Shown here: one piece after another, positions 56,179-64,000 of the stretch | How the letters are laid out: each line of letters begins with the position of its first letter | Numbering within the stretch: position 1 is the first letter of the stretch | From: Nocardia testacea NBRC 100365 | GTDB taxonomy: Bacteria > Actinomycetota > Actinomycetes > Mycobacteriales > Mycobacteriaceae | Length of the DNA: 64,000 nt | Direction: 5' to 3' | NCBI RefSeq assembly: GCF_000308775.1 | Contig: NZ_BAGJ01000011.1 | Span: 62,001 to 126,000 of the forward strand | Program-made: the position numbers and the translations under genes | Notes under the pieces: generated by a model | Told to the model about the DNA's origin: nothing | Databases searched by the model: none | The model's input: the letters and a program-made list of their open reading frames with translations, nothing else

Positions 56179-56202
56179 CCGGCCGGGACCCCCACCGGCC
56201 GG
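56179..56202. terminator. Hairpin between MerR gene and convergent small gene
   Basis: CCGGCCGG at 56179 and again at 56195 can pair across GACCCCCA. No T-run. It lies just after the minus-strand small secreted protein gene. Confidence 0.35.
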
Positions 56203-56214
56203 GCGGTGTCGGTG

Positions 56215-56415
56215 CTATCCGGAGAGGGAGCTGAGCAGGCAGGAGAGCTGGCCGAGCGGGTGGATGACACCGGTACAGTCGGCCGTGGCGACGGATTCGG
56301 CAGGAGCCGGGGTGGGCGCTTCGAGCGGAAGGGGGGCGGCCGTGGCGGCCCCGGCGCCGGCCAGGGTCGCGGCGCCGATCAGGGCGGCAGTAAGAGTTCC
56401 ACGTAAGGCGGTCAT
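56215..56415 (-). CDS. Small secreted protein
   Basis: A 66-residue protein with a Sec signal peptide (about 1-27, ending AGAATAAP) and a short mature part with two Cys (ADCTG and LSCLLSS) and a Pro-rich stretch. ATG 56415 follows GAGGAG. It resembles the many small exported proteins of nocardiae and mycobacteria; function unknown. Confidence 0.7.
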   Translation of the reverse strand: MTALRGTLTAALIGAATLAGAGAATAAPLPLEAPTPAPAESVATADCTGVIHPLGQLSCLLSSLSG

Positions 56416-56795
56416 TCAAACTCCTCAGATGTCGATCAGTAGCCGTTCGAACCTAGCCGACACCTGTTTGCGCTGACCAACCGAAATATGGTGTCCCCGA
56501 GTCGGATATCTCACATTCGCGCCGGTGCCTACGCGGTCGGCCTCGGCTGTGAATTGTTCATGGCCTGTTCGATTCGGTCCTGCGACCATCTCGGCCGGAC
56601 AACCCGAGCGGCCGCGGAGATCGGAACCCGGCGCACAGGTTCGGCTTCGAAAAGGACGATGAACAGCATCCTTCGGGCGCCCGTGACCGTCGCGCCTCCC
56701 ACACCTGCGCGTTCGCTGGATTAGCATCCGAGGCCGTCGGCCGATGCAGTCCGGGTGACAGTGGATCGGCCATTCGCCCTCTGGAAAGCAGGTCG
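56416..56795. other. 380-base region without a supported gene
   Basis: Both strands have open frames of 78-100 codons, but none has a convincing start, composition or similarity. It probably carries the promoters of the divergent secreted protein and lipase genes. Confidence 0.4.
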
Positions 56796-57557
56796 ATGAA
56801 AACTGTGCTCACGCTGCTCGCCCGACTTGGTGTGGTCCTCGTTTTGCTGGGTTGCGGTTCGGTAGGGGCATCGGCCGTTTCGGCCCACGCCGATCCTGCG
56901 CCGGCGAATCCGGTGCTGGTGATCGGGGGGTTCGATGCCGACCGTGGGATCTTGGAGAACTTGCGGTCGGAGTTGTCCGATCGTGGATACACCGCCTATT
57001 CGATGGTGCCGGCCGGGGTGCCGGCCGGGTCGTCCGGGTCAGCGGGAATCGCCGAGTCGGCGAGAGTGATCGCCCGGAAGGTCGCCGAGATCCGGCAGGG
57101 CACCGGGGCCCGCCGGGTGGATCTGGTCGGGCATTCCATGGGCGGACTGGCCCAGCGGCACTATGTGAAGTTCCTGGGCGGTTTGGACTCGGTGGGAACC
57201 TACGTCGATTTGGGCACCCCGAATTCCGGCCAACCTCTCGGATACCTTTGCTCGCTCGTATTTCCGGGCTGCCGCGATATCGCACCGAACTCGGAATTCC
57301 TGCGGCAACTCAATACGCCGCCGGCATTGCCGCCCGGTCTCCCGGCATACCACCTGTATTCGGAGAACGAGGGCCCTGAGCGCGAACCTCTACCGGGAGC
57401 GGTCAATGCGAGCGTTCAGCAATTCTGTCCCGGGCGACATGTCATACATCGCAACGAACCACAGGACGGGGCTTTCCAGGATCTGATCGATTCCGCCCTG
57501 CGCGGTGGCCCCCTTGCCACGGACTGCCCGCGACAGTTCTTCCTCAGCTCCCGGTAG
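56796..57557 (+). CDS. Secreted lipase/esterase
   Basis: A 253-residue exported alpha/beta hydrolase. A signal peptide (about 1-32, ending SAHADPAPAN) precedes the mature enzyme. The nucleophile is the Ser of LVGHSMGGLAQRHYV (about 113), and TYVDLGTPNSG follows. The final His is probably in RHVIH or HRNEP. LLGC at about 17-20 is only a poor lipobox. It belongs to the triacylglycerol lipase/PGAP1-like group. ATG 56796 follows GGAAAGCAGG. Confidence 0.85.
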   Translation: MKTVLTLLARLGVVLVLLGCGSVGASAVSAHADPAPANPVLVIGGFDADRGILENLRSELSDRGYTAYSMVPAGVPAGSSGSAGIAESARVIARKVAEIRQGTGARRVDLVGHSMGGLAQRHYVKFLGGLDSVGTYVDLGTPNSGQPLGYLCSLVFPGCRDIAPNSEFLRQLNTPPALPPGLPAYHLYSENEGPEREPLPGAVNASVQQFCPGRHVIHRNEPQDGAFQDLIDSALRGGPLATDCPRQFFLSSR

Positions 57558-57686
57558 CCGGTCGCGGCAGTGGGTCGCGCCCTCGGAACACCGGTCCCCG
57601 TGAGGCGCGAGGTCGGCGGTGTCCAGGTGGATGAGATGGCCGTTCCGCCGGTTGTACAGAGATTCGGTAGGTCCGGTGGATACGGC

Positions 57687-57724
57687 TGTGCCCGGCAGAT
57701 CTTTCGAAAGATCTGCCGGGCACA
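57687..57724. terminator. 38-base perfect palindrome, bidirectional terminator
   Basis: A perfect palindrome of 38 bases centred on TTTCGAAA lies between the convergent lipase and chsH3 genes. The arms contain GTGCCCGGCAGATC. Most likely it ends both transcripts. Confidence 0.7.
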
Positions 57725-57786
57725 CGGTGTTCCATACCCCGGGGCGCGAATCCGGTGGCCGGTAGCCGCGCTATCTCACCTGGATG

Positions 57787-58650
57787 TCACTCGGCGTAGC
57801 TGAGCACCACATCCCCCAGCACCGGGGCGCCGTCGCGTTCCACGGCGGTGGCGCTGATGATCAGCTGTCCCGGTTCCCGCCAGATCCGCGACCGCAGCGT
57901 CTCCCCGGGGAACAGCACTCCGGCGAACCGCGCCTTGAACCCGGTCACCCGGCCGGCGACCGAGTCCAGCACCGTATCGGTGGCGGTTTTGCAGATGATC
58001 CCGTAGGTGCACAGGCCGTGCAGGATCGGCGCCGGGAAACCGGCCCCCTTCGCGAATTCCGGATCGGAGTGCAGCGGGTTGCGGTCGCCGCAGAGGCGGT
58101 AGAGCAGGGCCTGCTGCGGGAGGGTCGCGGTGGTGACGTCGAAATCCGGGTCGCGGTCGGGGAGTTCGGTCTTGCTGCTCGGACCGCGCTCACCGCCGAA
58201 TCCGCCCTCGCCGCGGGCGAAGATGGAGGACCGTTCGGTCCACAGCGCTTCGCCGTCGGAACCGGTGACGGTGAACTCCTGCACGATCACCGCGTTGGCG
58301 CCCTTGTCCCACAGTTCGCTGATCCGGCCGGTGCGGGTGGCTTTACCCGCGGCGGGCAGCGGCCGGTGCACCTGAACTTCCTGCGAACCGTGCACCACCT
58401 TGGCCAGGTCGATATCGACACCGGGGAACTTCACCTTCGGCGGGTCGGTATCGCGCAGGGTGTGGGCGACGGTGGCGAAAGTGGGCAGCACCTGCGGTTC
58501 GCGATCGTCGAGGTAGCGCAGTTCGGCGGGTTCGGTCCAGCGGTGACCGGCGCCGATGCCCAGGTGGTAGAGCTGGACATCGGAAGCGGTCCAGGAGAAC
58601 TCCTTGCTCGGAAGTTCGGCTCCGAGCGCGACTTCAGGATCGATGGGCAT
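57787..58650 (-). CDS. chsH3: ChsH3 (Hsd4B), MaoC-type steroid enoyl-CoA hydratase
   Basis: The 287-residue double-hotdog hydratase is very similar to Rv3538: it starts MPIDPEVALGAELPSKEFSW and has SIFARGEGGFGGERGP and the catalytic motif LLYRLCGDRNPLHSDPEFAKGAGFP. It hydrates steroid side-chain enoyl-CoA esters. ATG 58650 is supported by the family start. It lies 22 bases after kstD on the same strand, as Rv3537-Rv3538 do, so both share the KstR-controlled promoter. Confidence 0.93.
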   Translation of the reverse strand: MPIDPEVALGAELPSKEFSWTASDVQLYHLGIGAGHRWTEPAELRYLDDREPQVLPTFATVAHTLRDTDPPKVKFPGVDIDLAKVVHGSQEVQVHRPLPAAGKATRTGRISELWDKGANAVIVQEFTVTGSDGEALWTERSSIFARGEGGFGGERGPSSKTELPDRDPDFDVTTATLPQQALLYRLCGDRNPLHSDPEFAKGAGFPAPILHGLCTYGIICKTATDTVLDSVAGRVTGFKARFAGVLFPGETLRSRIWREPGQLIISATAVERDGAPVLGDVVLSYAE

Positions 58651-58672
58651 ACAGATTCTCCTCGCCGGCGGC

Positions 58673-60352
58673 TCAGGCCGCGGACTTCTTGCGGTCGATG
58701 ATGTCGTGGACCGCGAGATAGCCGAAGGCGATCGCGGGTCCGATGGTGGCGCCGGGGCCCGCGTAGGTGTGGCCCATGACCGGGGTCGATACATTGCCGG
58801 AGGCGTACAGCCCCTCGATCGGGGTACCGTCCTCGCGCAGCACCCGCGCGGCGGTATCGGCGACCAGGCCGCCCTTGGTGCCGAGGTCGCCGGGCACCAT
58901 CTTGGCCGCGTAGAACGGGCCCTGGACCAGCGCCGCGAGGCACGGGTTGGGTTTCACGGTCGGGTCGCCGTAGTACCGGTCGTACTGGCTGTCGCCGCGG
59001 CCGTAGTCCTCGTCCTTCCCGGTTTCGGCGAACTTGTTGAACCGCTCCACTGTGGCCGCGAGTTTGTCGGCGGGCACACCGATCTTCTCGGCCAGTTCCT
59101 GAAGGGTCGCGGCCTTGACGATGAGGTCGTTCTCCATCCAGCGCGACGGGAACTTCAGGCCCGGTTGCAGGCTGGCGAACATATAGCGGTTGCGGTAGCG
59201 CTGGTCGAAGACGAGCCAGGTCGGGATGTTCTCGCCGGGGCCCTCGCCCTGCCCGTACTCACCGCCGTACATGGTGTGCACGGCCTCGACGTAGGGCGCG
59301 GACTCGTTGCCGAACCGCTCGCCCTTCGGGTTGATCATGATCGAACCGGGCAGGTTGCGCTCGGACAGCGCGAACCAGGGCTTGCCGCCCTTGAAGATGG
59401 TCGGACCCCACCAGGCGTCCTCCATGAAGCCGATAGCGGCGCCCGCGTCCATACCGGCGACGATGCCATCGCCGGTGTTGGTGGCGGCACCGGTTGTCCA
59501 CTCAGTGGTAATCGGTTCGCGCTGGTATTTGGCCCGCATCTCGGCGTTGTGCTCGAACCCGCCGCTGCCGAGCACCACGCCGTAGCGCGCGGTGAAGGTG
59601 ACCGTCTCGCCCTTGTGGGTGGCCTCGACCCCGGTGACCTTGCCGTTCTCGACGACCAGTTTGGTCATGGGGGTGTCGAGCAGCAGGGGCACGTTCGCGT
59701 CCATCAGGCCCTTGCGCATGCCCGCGATGACCGCCTGGCCCATCACCATCAGATGCTTGTTGGTGAACTTGGCCCAGTAGGTGCGCGCCCCGACGCGCAG
59801 GGCCCGCAGCATGCCTTTCGGGTGGCGGCGGATCAGGTTCAGCCGGACGAAGTCGGCCTGGGTGACCGCCACGTTCAGCGGCGCCTTGGAATAGGGCGGA
59901 TGGATATTGAACCGCTCGTCGCCGAGGATCTTGGCGTTGAACGGCTTCGGCTCGCAGGACCGCCCGCCCGCCCGGCCGCCGGGGGCCTCGGGGTAGTAGT
60001 CGGAATAGCCCTTGACCCAGGTCATCTTCAGCGGTGAGTGCGCGAGGACGAAATCCATGGCTTCGGCGCCGCGGTCGATATAGGTATCGATCCGTTCGGC
60101 GGGCACCACGTCGCCGATGATGCTGTGCAGATACCTGCGCGCTTCCTCGCGGTCGTCGGGACCGCCCGATTCGCGCAGGGCCTTGTTACCGGGGATCCAC
60201 ACCCCGCCGCCCGAGCGCGCGGTAGATCCGCCGTAGTACGGCGCCTTCTCCAGGATCACCACACTCAGCCCGTTGTGCGCGGCGGTGAGGGCGGCGGTCA
60301 TCCCGGCGGCGCCGCTGCCGACCACCACCACATCGTATTCCCGATCGTTCAT
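58673..60352 (-). CDS. kstD: 3-Ketosteroid delta-1-dehydrogenase
   Basis: A 559-residue flavoprotein that inserts the C1-C2 double bond into the steroid A ring. The FAD site is VVVGSGAAGMTAALTAAHNGL near the N-terminus; the C-terminal GLYASGNVSTPVMGHTYAGPGATIGPA is the family fingerprint. Length agrees with Rv3537. ATG 60352 has no ribosome-binding site and is one base from a KstR box that contains TATAAC, so the transcript is probably leaderless or nearly so. Confidence 0.94.
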   Translation of the reverse strand: MNDREYDVVVVGSGAAGMTAALTAAHNGLSVVILEKAPYYGGSTARSGGGVWIPGNKALRESGGPDDREEARRYLHSIIGDVVPAERIDTYIDRGAEAMDFVLAHSPLKMTWVKGYSDYYPEAPGGRAGGRSCEPKPFNAKILGDERFNIHPPYSKAPLNVAVTQADFVRLNLIRRHPKGMLRALRVGARTYWAKFTNKHLMVMGQAVIAGMRKGLMDANVPLLLDTPMTKLVVENGKVTGVEATHKGETVTFTARYGVVLGSGGFEHNAEMRAKYQREPITTEWTTGAATNTGDGIVAGMDAGAAIGFMEDAWWGPTIFKGGKPWFALSERNLPGSIMINPKGERFGNESAPYVEAVHTMYGGEYGQGEGPGENIPTWLVFDQRYRNRYMFASLQPGLKFPSRWMENDLIVKAATLQELAEKIGVPADKLAATVERFNKFAETGKDEDYGRGDSQYDRYYGDPTVKPNPCLAALVQGPFYAAKMVPGDLGTKGGLVADTAARVLREDGTPIEGLYASGNVSTPVMGHTYAGPGATIGPAIAFGYLAVHDIIDRKKSAA

Positions 60353-60353
60353 G

Positions 60354-60367
60354 TAGAACACGTTATA
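60354..60367 (-). promoter_or_regulatory. KstR operator at the kstD start
   Basis: TAGAACACGTTATA fits TNNAACNNGTTNNA. Read on the minus strand it begins with TATAAC, a good -10 element nine bases before the kstD ATG. Confidence 0.85.
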
Positions 60368-60400
60368 GAATGATGGCGCTGTTGGTCTATGTTGTCTGGC

Positions 60401-60415
60401 AGAAGACTTGTTCTG
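60401..60415 (+). promoter_or_regulatory. Possible second KstR half-site
   Basis: AGAAGACTTGTTCTG matches the KstR core on one side (minus strand AGAACAAGT) but not the other. It lies 50 bases before the next plus-strand gene, which it may control. Confidence 0.35.
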
Positions 60416-60464
60416 TGGAGTAAACAGCAGGGAAACTCGTTTCAGTTTGTGGTGGAGTTGGTAG

Positions 60465-62093
60465 ATGACGCACGAATGGGACCTGGCCGCGGACGTGGTG
60501 GTCGTCGGTTTCGGCGCGGCGGGCGCGGCCACCGCCCTGCAGGCCACCGAGGACGGTGCGCAGGTACTCGTACTGGACCGTTTCACCGGCGGGGGCGCGA
60601 CTGCGCTGTCCGGCGGCATCATCTACGCCGGTGGGGGCACCTGGGTGCAGCGCGCGGGTGGAGTCGAGGACACCCCGGAACTGATGCTGGCCTATCTCGA
60701 ACGCGAGGTCGGTGACGCGGTCTCGCCGGCGACACTGCGGCGTTTCGTCGACGACAGTCCCGCCATGATCGACTGGCTCACCGGGCACGGGGTGCCGTTC
60801 GAGGCGTCGCTGTGCCCGTACAAGACTTCCTACCCGAACAACGACTACTACCTCTACTACTCCGGCAGCGAGATCTCCGGCGCGTTCGCCGATATCGCCC
60901 CTGCTCAGCGCGGCCACCGGGTCAAGGGATGGGGCACCTCCGGGAAGAAGCTGTTCGCACCACTGGCCCGGTCGGCGCGGCAGCGGGGAGTGCGGGTGGA
61001 AACGCTCACCACCGCCACCGCCCTGATCACCGACGACACCGGCGCGGTCGTGGGGGTCGAGTGCCGCACCCTGCGCGACGCACCCGCGCGTGTCAAGACG
61101 CGTTACGCGCGACTGGCCGCGATCGCCGCCAAACCCGGCATCTACTACCCGCCGCTGCGCCGGGCGCTGGAGAAGCGGCTGGCCCGGCTGGACCGCAGAT
61201 ATGCGACCACACTCCGCGTCCTGGCCCGGCGCGGTGTGGTGCTGACCGCGGGCGGGTTCATCGCCAACCGCGAGATGCTGCACGCCCACGCCCCCGCCTA
61301 CAAGAACGGCCTGGCCCTGGGCAGCTCCGGTGACGACGGCAGCGGGATCGAGCTGGGTCGCAGTGTGGGCGCCGCGACCGACCGGATGGGCAATGTCTCG
61401 GCCTGGCGGTTCCTGCTGCCACCGAGTTCGTTCGCCGGCGCGCTGCTGGTCGACGGAAAAGGGCAGCGGGTCATCGATGAGACCCGCTACGGCGCGGCGG
61501 TCGGCGACGCCCTGATCAACCGGCACGACGGTATCGGCTGGCTGCTCGCCGACGACGCGCTCATGCGTACCGCCATCTCCCAGATCGGCCCCCAGGCCGC
61601 CTGGTTCCAGCGCATGCAGTTCGAGGTCATGCGCCGCAAGGCCAAGCGTGGGAAAACCCTCGACGAGGTCGCCGCCGCGGCGGGTGTCGACCCGGTGGGC
61701 TTGCGTGAAACAGTCGCCGCGTACAACAGCGCCTACGCGACCGGCGCACCCGACCCGGTGGGCAAACCGGCCGAATACGTGCGCCCGGTCGGCGCCGGCC
61801 CGTACTGGATGCTGAACGTATCGATCGAGCCGAGCCTGACCAATCCGTGCCCGATGTTCACCGTCGGCGGCCTGGTGGTCGACGAGCAGACCGGGGCGGT
61901 GCGCGATACGCACGGCGGTGAGATCCGAGGCCTGTACGCGGCGGGCCGGACAACCGCAGGAATATGCGTGAACTCCTATGTCAGTGGCTTGTCCCTGGCA
62001 GATTGCATTTTCTCTGGTCGTCGGGCGGGCCGTAGCGCGGCGGGCGAAGCGTTGGCCGTGGAAGGCGTGCCCGCAGAGCGCACGGTGAGGTAG
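60465..62093 (+). CDS. KstD-like FAD-dependent dehydrogenase
   Basis: A 542-residue protein of the fumarate reductase/ketosteroid dehydrogenase flavoprotein family. The FAD motif is VVVGFGAAGAATALQATEDGA and the C-terminal nucleotide motif is GLYAAGRTTAGICVNSYVSGLSLADC. It is divergent from kstD across the KstR box, which suggests a steroid substrate. Its C-terminus differs from kstD, so it is a paralogue rather than a duplicate. ATG 60465 follows GGTGGAG. Confidence 0.85.
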   Translation: MTHEWDLAADVVVVGFGAAGAATALQATEDGAQVLVLDRFTGGGATALSGGIIYAGGGTWVQRAGGVEDTPELMLAYLEREVGDAVSPATLRRFVDDSPAMIDWLTGHGVPFEASLCPYKTSYPNNDYYLYYSGSEISGAFADIAPAQRGHRVKGWGTSGKKLFAPLARSARQRGVRVETLTTATALITDDTGAVVGVECRTLRDAPARVKTRYARLAAIAAKPGIYYPPLRRALEKRLARLDRRYATTLRVLARRGVVLTAGGFIANREMLHAHAPAYKNGLALGSSGDDGSGIELGRSVGAATDRMGNVSAWRFLLPPSSFAGALLVDGKGQRVIDETRYGAAVGDALINRHDGIGWLLADDALMRTAISQIGPQAAWFQRMQFEVMRRKAKRGKTLDEVAAAAGVDPVGLRETVAAYNSAYATGAPDPVGKPAEYVRPVGAGPYWMLNVSIEPSLTNPCPMFTVGGLVVDEQTGAVRDTHGGEIRGLYAAGRTTAGICVNSYVSGLSLADCIFSGRRAGRSAAGEALAVEGVPAERTVR

Positions 62094-62147
62094 GGATCGA
62101 ACACCGGAGGCGCAGCCGATTTCGCGCCCTACGCCAGCGGGGACGCG

Positions 62148-62370
62148 GTGCCTGTTGACGCAGTCGCGGCCTTCGCCGACATCGATTACGCCACCGGTTT
62201 CGAGCTGGTCGACGGTTTGGCCCGGCTGGCGGCGATGAATCTGCTGCTGCACGGCATCGGGACCCCGAACGGTGGAGCGGGCAAAATCCTGCGCGCCAAA
62301 CTCCTGGACGACTTCGATCTGCACACTATCCTCAGGCTGCCCACCATGGGCAGACCGTCATTCTGCCGCG
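62148..62370 (+). pseudogene. Relic of a type I restriction methylase (HsdM)
   Basis: About 65 codons preserve two recognisable HsdM pieces: GFELVDGLARLAAMNLLLHGIG, matching the region after motif IV, and LRAKLLDDFDLHTILRLPT, matching the later conserved block. The rest of the gene is missing. It fills most of the 302-base gap 62094-62395 and has no start or partner genes. Confidence 0.6.
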
Positions 62371-62395
62371 GAGCAGCGGGCGGCCCGCACTGCGG

Positions 62396-63034
62396 TCAGC
62401 TCCTCGTTGCCGGCGGCAGCAGCGTGGCGGACAAGTGCTCCTGTGCCAAGCGGCGGAGAGCGGAAAGCGCGGTGTCGCCGAGGACGGTCCCGACGATGGC
62501 GGTTTCGATCATCCGCTCGAGAGTGGGCTCGTTGCCGATCAGCCCGAGGTCCGTGGCGGCGATGGCTTCGCTGGCGACGGCGTACTCGTCCAATGCGGCG
62601 ACCACGTCGGAATGACCGAGCAGGTGAAGCGCCGCGCATACATCGATGAGGTTGGCGAGAGCGGGGCTGTGCTCGGCAATGTGCCAGCCTCGGCGCTCCA
62701 GTAGGGCAGCGACATCACGCGCGGCCGACTCGCGGCGTTCGTCACCGACTGGTGACCGGCGACCGGCGACCGCGTACAGCACATGACCGAGCGAGTCGCG
62801 GGCGGACAACTTCCTGCTGTCGAGCGCGGCGAGTAGCTCTTTGGTTTCCCCGACCGACAGTCCGCTGATGTCCATCAGTGCCTTGATCAGGCGCAGACGG
62901 CCGATGTGTGCGTCGCTGTAGTCGACCTGGTTGTGATGAGTTCGCATGCCGGGTGGCAACAGGCCCTCGCGGACGTAGTACTTGATCGTCGCGGCAGAAA
63001 CGCCGCTGACGCGGCTGAGTTCGGCGATCCGCAT
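62396..63034 (-). CDS. MerR-family transcriptional regulator
   Basis: A 212-residue protein. The MerR DNA-binding domain is MRIAELSRVSGVSAATIKYYVREGLLPPG, with the wing NQVDYSDAHIGRLRLIKAL. The C-terminal half is helical and could bind a small molecule; it has one Cys only, so metal sensing is unlikely. ATG 63034 follows AAAGG. It is divergent from a membrane protein gene across a cluster of palindromes, its probable operator. Confidence 0.88.
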   Translation of the reverse strand: MRIAELSRVSGVSAATIKYYVREGLLPPGMRTHHNQVDYSDAHIGRLRLIKALMDISGLSVGETKELLAALDSRKLSARDSLGHVLYAVAGRRSPVGDERRESAARDVAALLERRGWHIAEHSPALANLIDVCAALHLLGHSDVVAALDEYAVASEAIAATDLGLIGNEPTLERMIETAIVGTVLGDTALSALRRLAQEHLSATLLPPATRS

Positions 63035-63060
63035 CGAGACCCATACCTTTCGGTCGAGTG

Positions 63061-63117
63061 TTGACAGTCGATAGTAAAACTATCGATAATGCTATCGATA
63101 GTTCAACTATCGATAGT
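63061..63117. promoter_or_regulatory. Divergent promoter with clustered CTATCGATAG operators
   Basis: Four related sites centred on TCGA lie at 63068, 63083, 63095 and 63110; the last two include the perfect palindrome CTATCGATAG. TTGACA (63061-63066) and GATAAT (63085-63090) form a plus-strand promoter with an 18-base spacer, the stretched spacing typical of MerR-controlled promoters. Confidence 0.75.
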
Positions 63118-63141
63118 GTCACTATGAAAGAAGGCCGACCG

Positions 63142-64000
63142 ATGACAGCTCCGTTTCCCGCCCTCCACTGGCATCGCCCGTTGATGCTGCTGGCCATCGT
63201 CATGGCAGCGCTCACCGGCGCGTCCCTCATAGGCTTGGTCATCGACGATCGCACCTTGACCGGCATGCCGATCTGGACCAAATCCGTGAAATTCGCCGTG
63301 TCCGTGGTGGTTTATGCCGTGACCTGGGCCTGGCTGATCGCCCAGCTCACCCGCTGGCGGAAGATCGCGTGGTGGGCCGGCACGATCGCGGCGGCCGGTC
63401 TCGCGGTGGAGTTGATCATCATCGTCACCCAGATCGTGCGCGGGACCACCAGCCACTTCAATTACACGACGCCGCTGAACGCGACACTGTGGAATATCAT
63501 GGGGGCCTCGATCATTCTGGTCTGGGTCGCCACGCTGGTTGTCTCGGTGGCACTGTTCCGTAATGGCACGGCCGACCGCGCCCGCAATACGGCGATCCGC
63601 TACGGCGCCGCGCTGTCCCTGGCCGGCGCGGCACTCGGCCTGTTGATGGTGCCGGCGACCCCGGCGCAGCGAGTGACGGGCAGTTCGGTCGTCGGCGCGC
63701 ATACCGTCGGCCTCCCCGACGGTGGACCCGGATTGCCGTTCCTCGGCTGGAGCTCCGTCGGCGGCGACCTGCGGGTCCCGCATTTCATCGGTATGCACGC
63801 GCTGCAAGCGCTTCCGCTGCTACTGGTCGCCCTCGAATTCGGGGCACGGCGGATTCCGGCCTTGCGGTCGATGCAGGTACGACACAGACTCATCGTGACA
63901 GCGGCGGTGGCTTTCGGCGCGTTGCTCGTCGTGCTGACCTGGCAGGCGTTGCGCGGTCAGTCGGTAGTGCGGCCGGACGGTCCCACCTTGCTCGCCTTCC
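63142..64000 (+). CDS. Polytopic membrane protein (partial, runs off the end)
   Basis: At least 286 residues with seven or more membrane helices; the gene continues past the window. It begins MTAPFPALHWHRPLMLLAIV and contains MPIWTKSVKFAVSVVVYAVTWAW. ATG 63142 is preferred because GAAGG lies seven to twelve bases upstream; an ATG at 63124 is in frame. Family not recognised. It is the likely target of the divergent MerR regulator and may be an exporter or an inducible membrane enzyme. Confidence 0.75.
   Translation, partial: MTAPFPALHWHRPLMLLAIVMAALTGASLIGLVIDDRTLTGMPIWTKSVKFAVSVVVYAVTWAWLIAQLTRWRKIAWWAGTIAAAGLAVELIIIVTQIVRGTTSHFNYTTPLNATLWNIMGASIILVWVATLVVSVALFRNGTADRARNTAIRYGAALSLAGAALGLLMVPATPAQRVTGSSVVGAHTVGLPDGGPGLPFLGWSSVGGDLRVPHFIGMHALQALPLLLVALEFGARRIPALRSMQVRHRLIVTAAVAFGALLVVLTWQALRGQSVVRPDGPTLLAF

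Noticed and set aside
56425..56727. Two overlapping frames of 78 and 100 codons before the lipase
   Set aside because: Neither has a ribosome-binding site or protein-like composition.
57687..57724. Perfect palindrome as a phage attachment or replication site
   Set aside because: There is no integrase or replication gene nearby, and the position between convergent genes fits a terminator.

Overview
The window is high-GC actinobacterial DNA. Gene order and protein content point to the mycolic-acid-containing Corynebacteriales, most likely Nocardia or a close relative. The evidence is the coaX-lysS-lsr2-clpC order, the carD-ispD-ispF-cysS-rlmB block beside radA, lpqE, canB, mutY and mhuD (as in Mycobacterium tuberculosis Rv3579c-Rv3592), and a KstR-controlled cholesterol degradation set. 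I see no rRNA, tRNA, CRISPR array, prophage or intact insertion sequence.

1-7.5 kb: end of type III pantothenate kinase, then a thiol dioxygenase-rhodanese pair behind a small attenuator with a Cys-Cys leader peptide, then lysS, lsr2, an FHA-domain protein and clpC1. 7.5-12.6 kb: a VWA protein, an orphan sensor kinase, SRPBCC and OsmC proteins, and a cobalamin-riboswitch-controlled cbtB-cbtA cobalt transport pair. 12.3-23.5 kb: the conserved housekeeping block (mhuD, hydrolase, mutY, canB, radA, lpqE, carD, ispD, ispF, cysS, rlmB). disA, which follows radA in M. tuberculosis, is not at this place.

17.4-29.7 kb also holds five copies (R1-R5) of a palindromic intergenic repeat whose stems differ between copies by paired, compensating changes. 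Two pairs are arranged head to head around related cores. Between and after them lie an enoyl-CoA hydratase, an acyl-CoA dehydrogenase, a zinc-type ABC transporter behind a Zur-like box, and a trehalose-phosphatase/GH15 fusion.

32.7-40.8 kb: kstR and, divergently, a compact operon for removal of the last three side-chain carbons of cholesterol (chsE3, chsE1-chsE2, chsH2-chsH1, ltp2), with a perfect KstR operator between them. The related genes chsH3 and kstD lie at 57.8-60.4 kb behind a second KstR box that overlaps the kstD start region. 40.9-57.6 kb is more accessory: an unrecognised lower-GC gene, a DUF4129/MoxR/DUF58 membrane operon, a flavin monooxygenase, an XRE-TPR regulator coupled to a 2H phosphoesterase with three divergent small genes, and assorted enzymes and regulators. 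The right end has a KstD-like flavoprotein, a relic of a type I restriction methylase, and a MerR regulator divergent from a membrane protein across a clustered operator.
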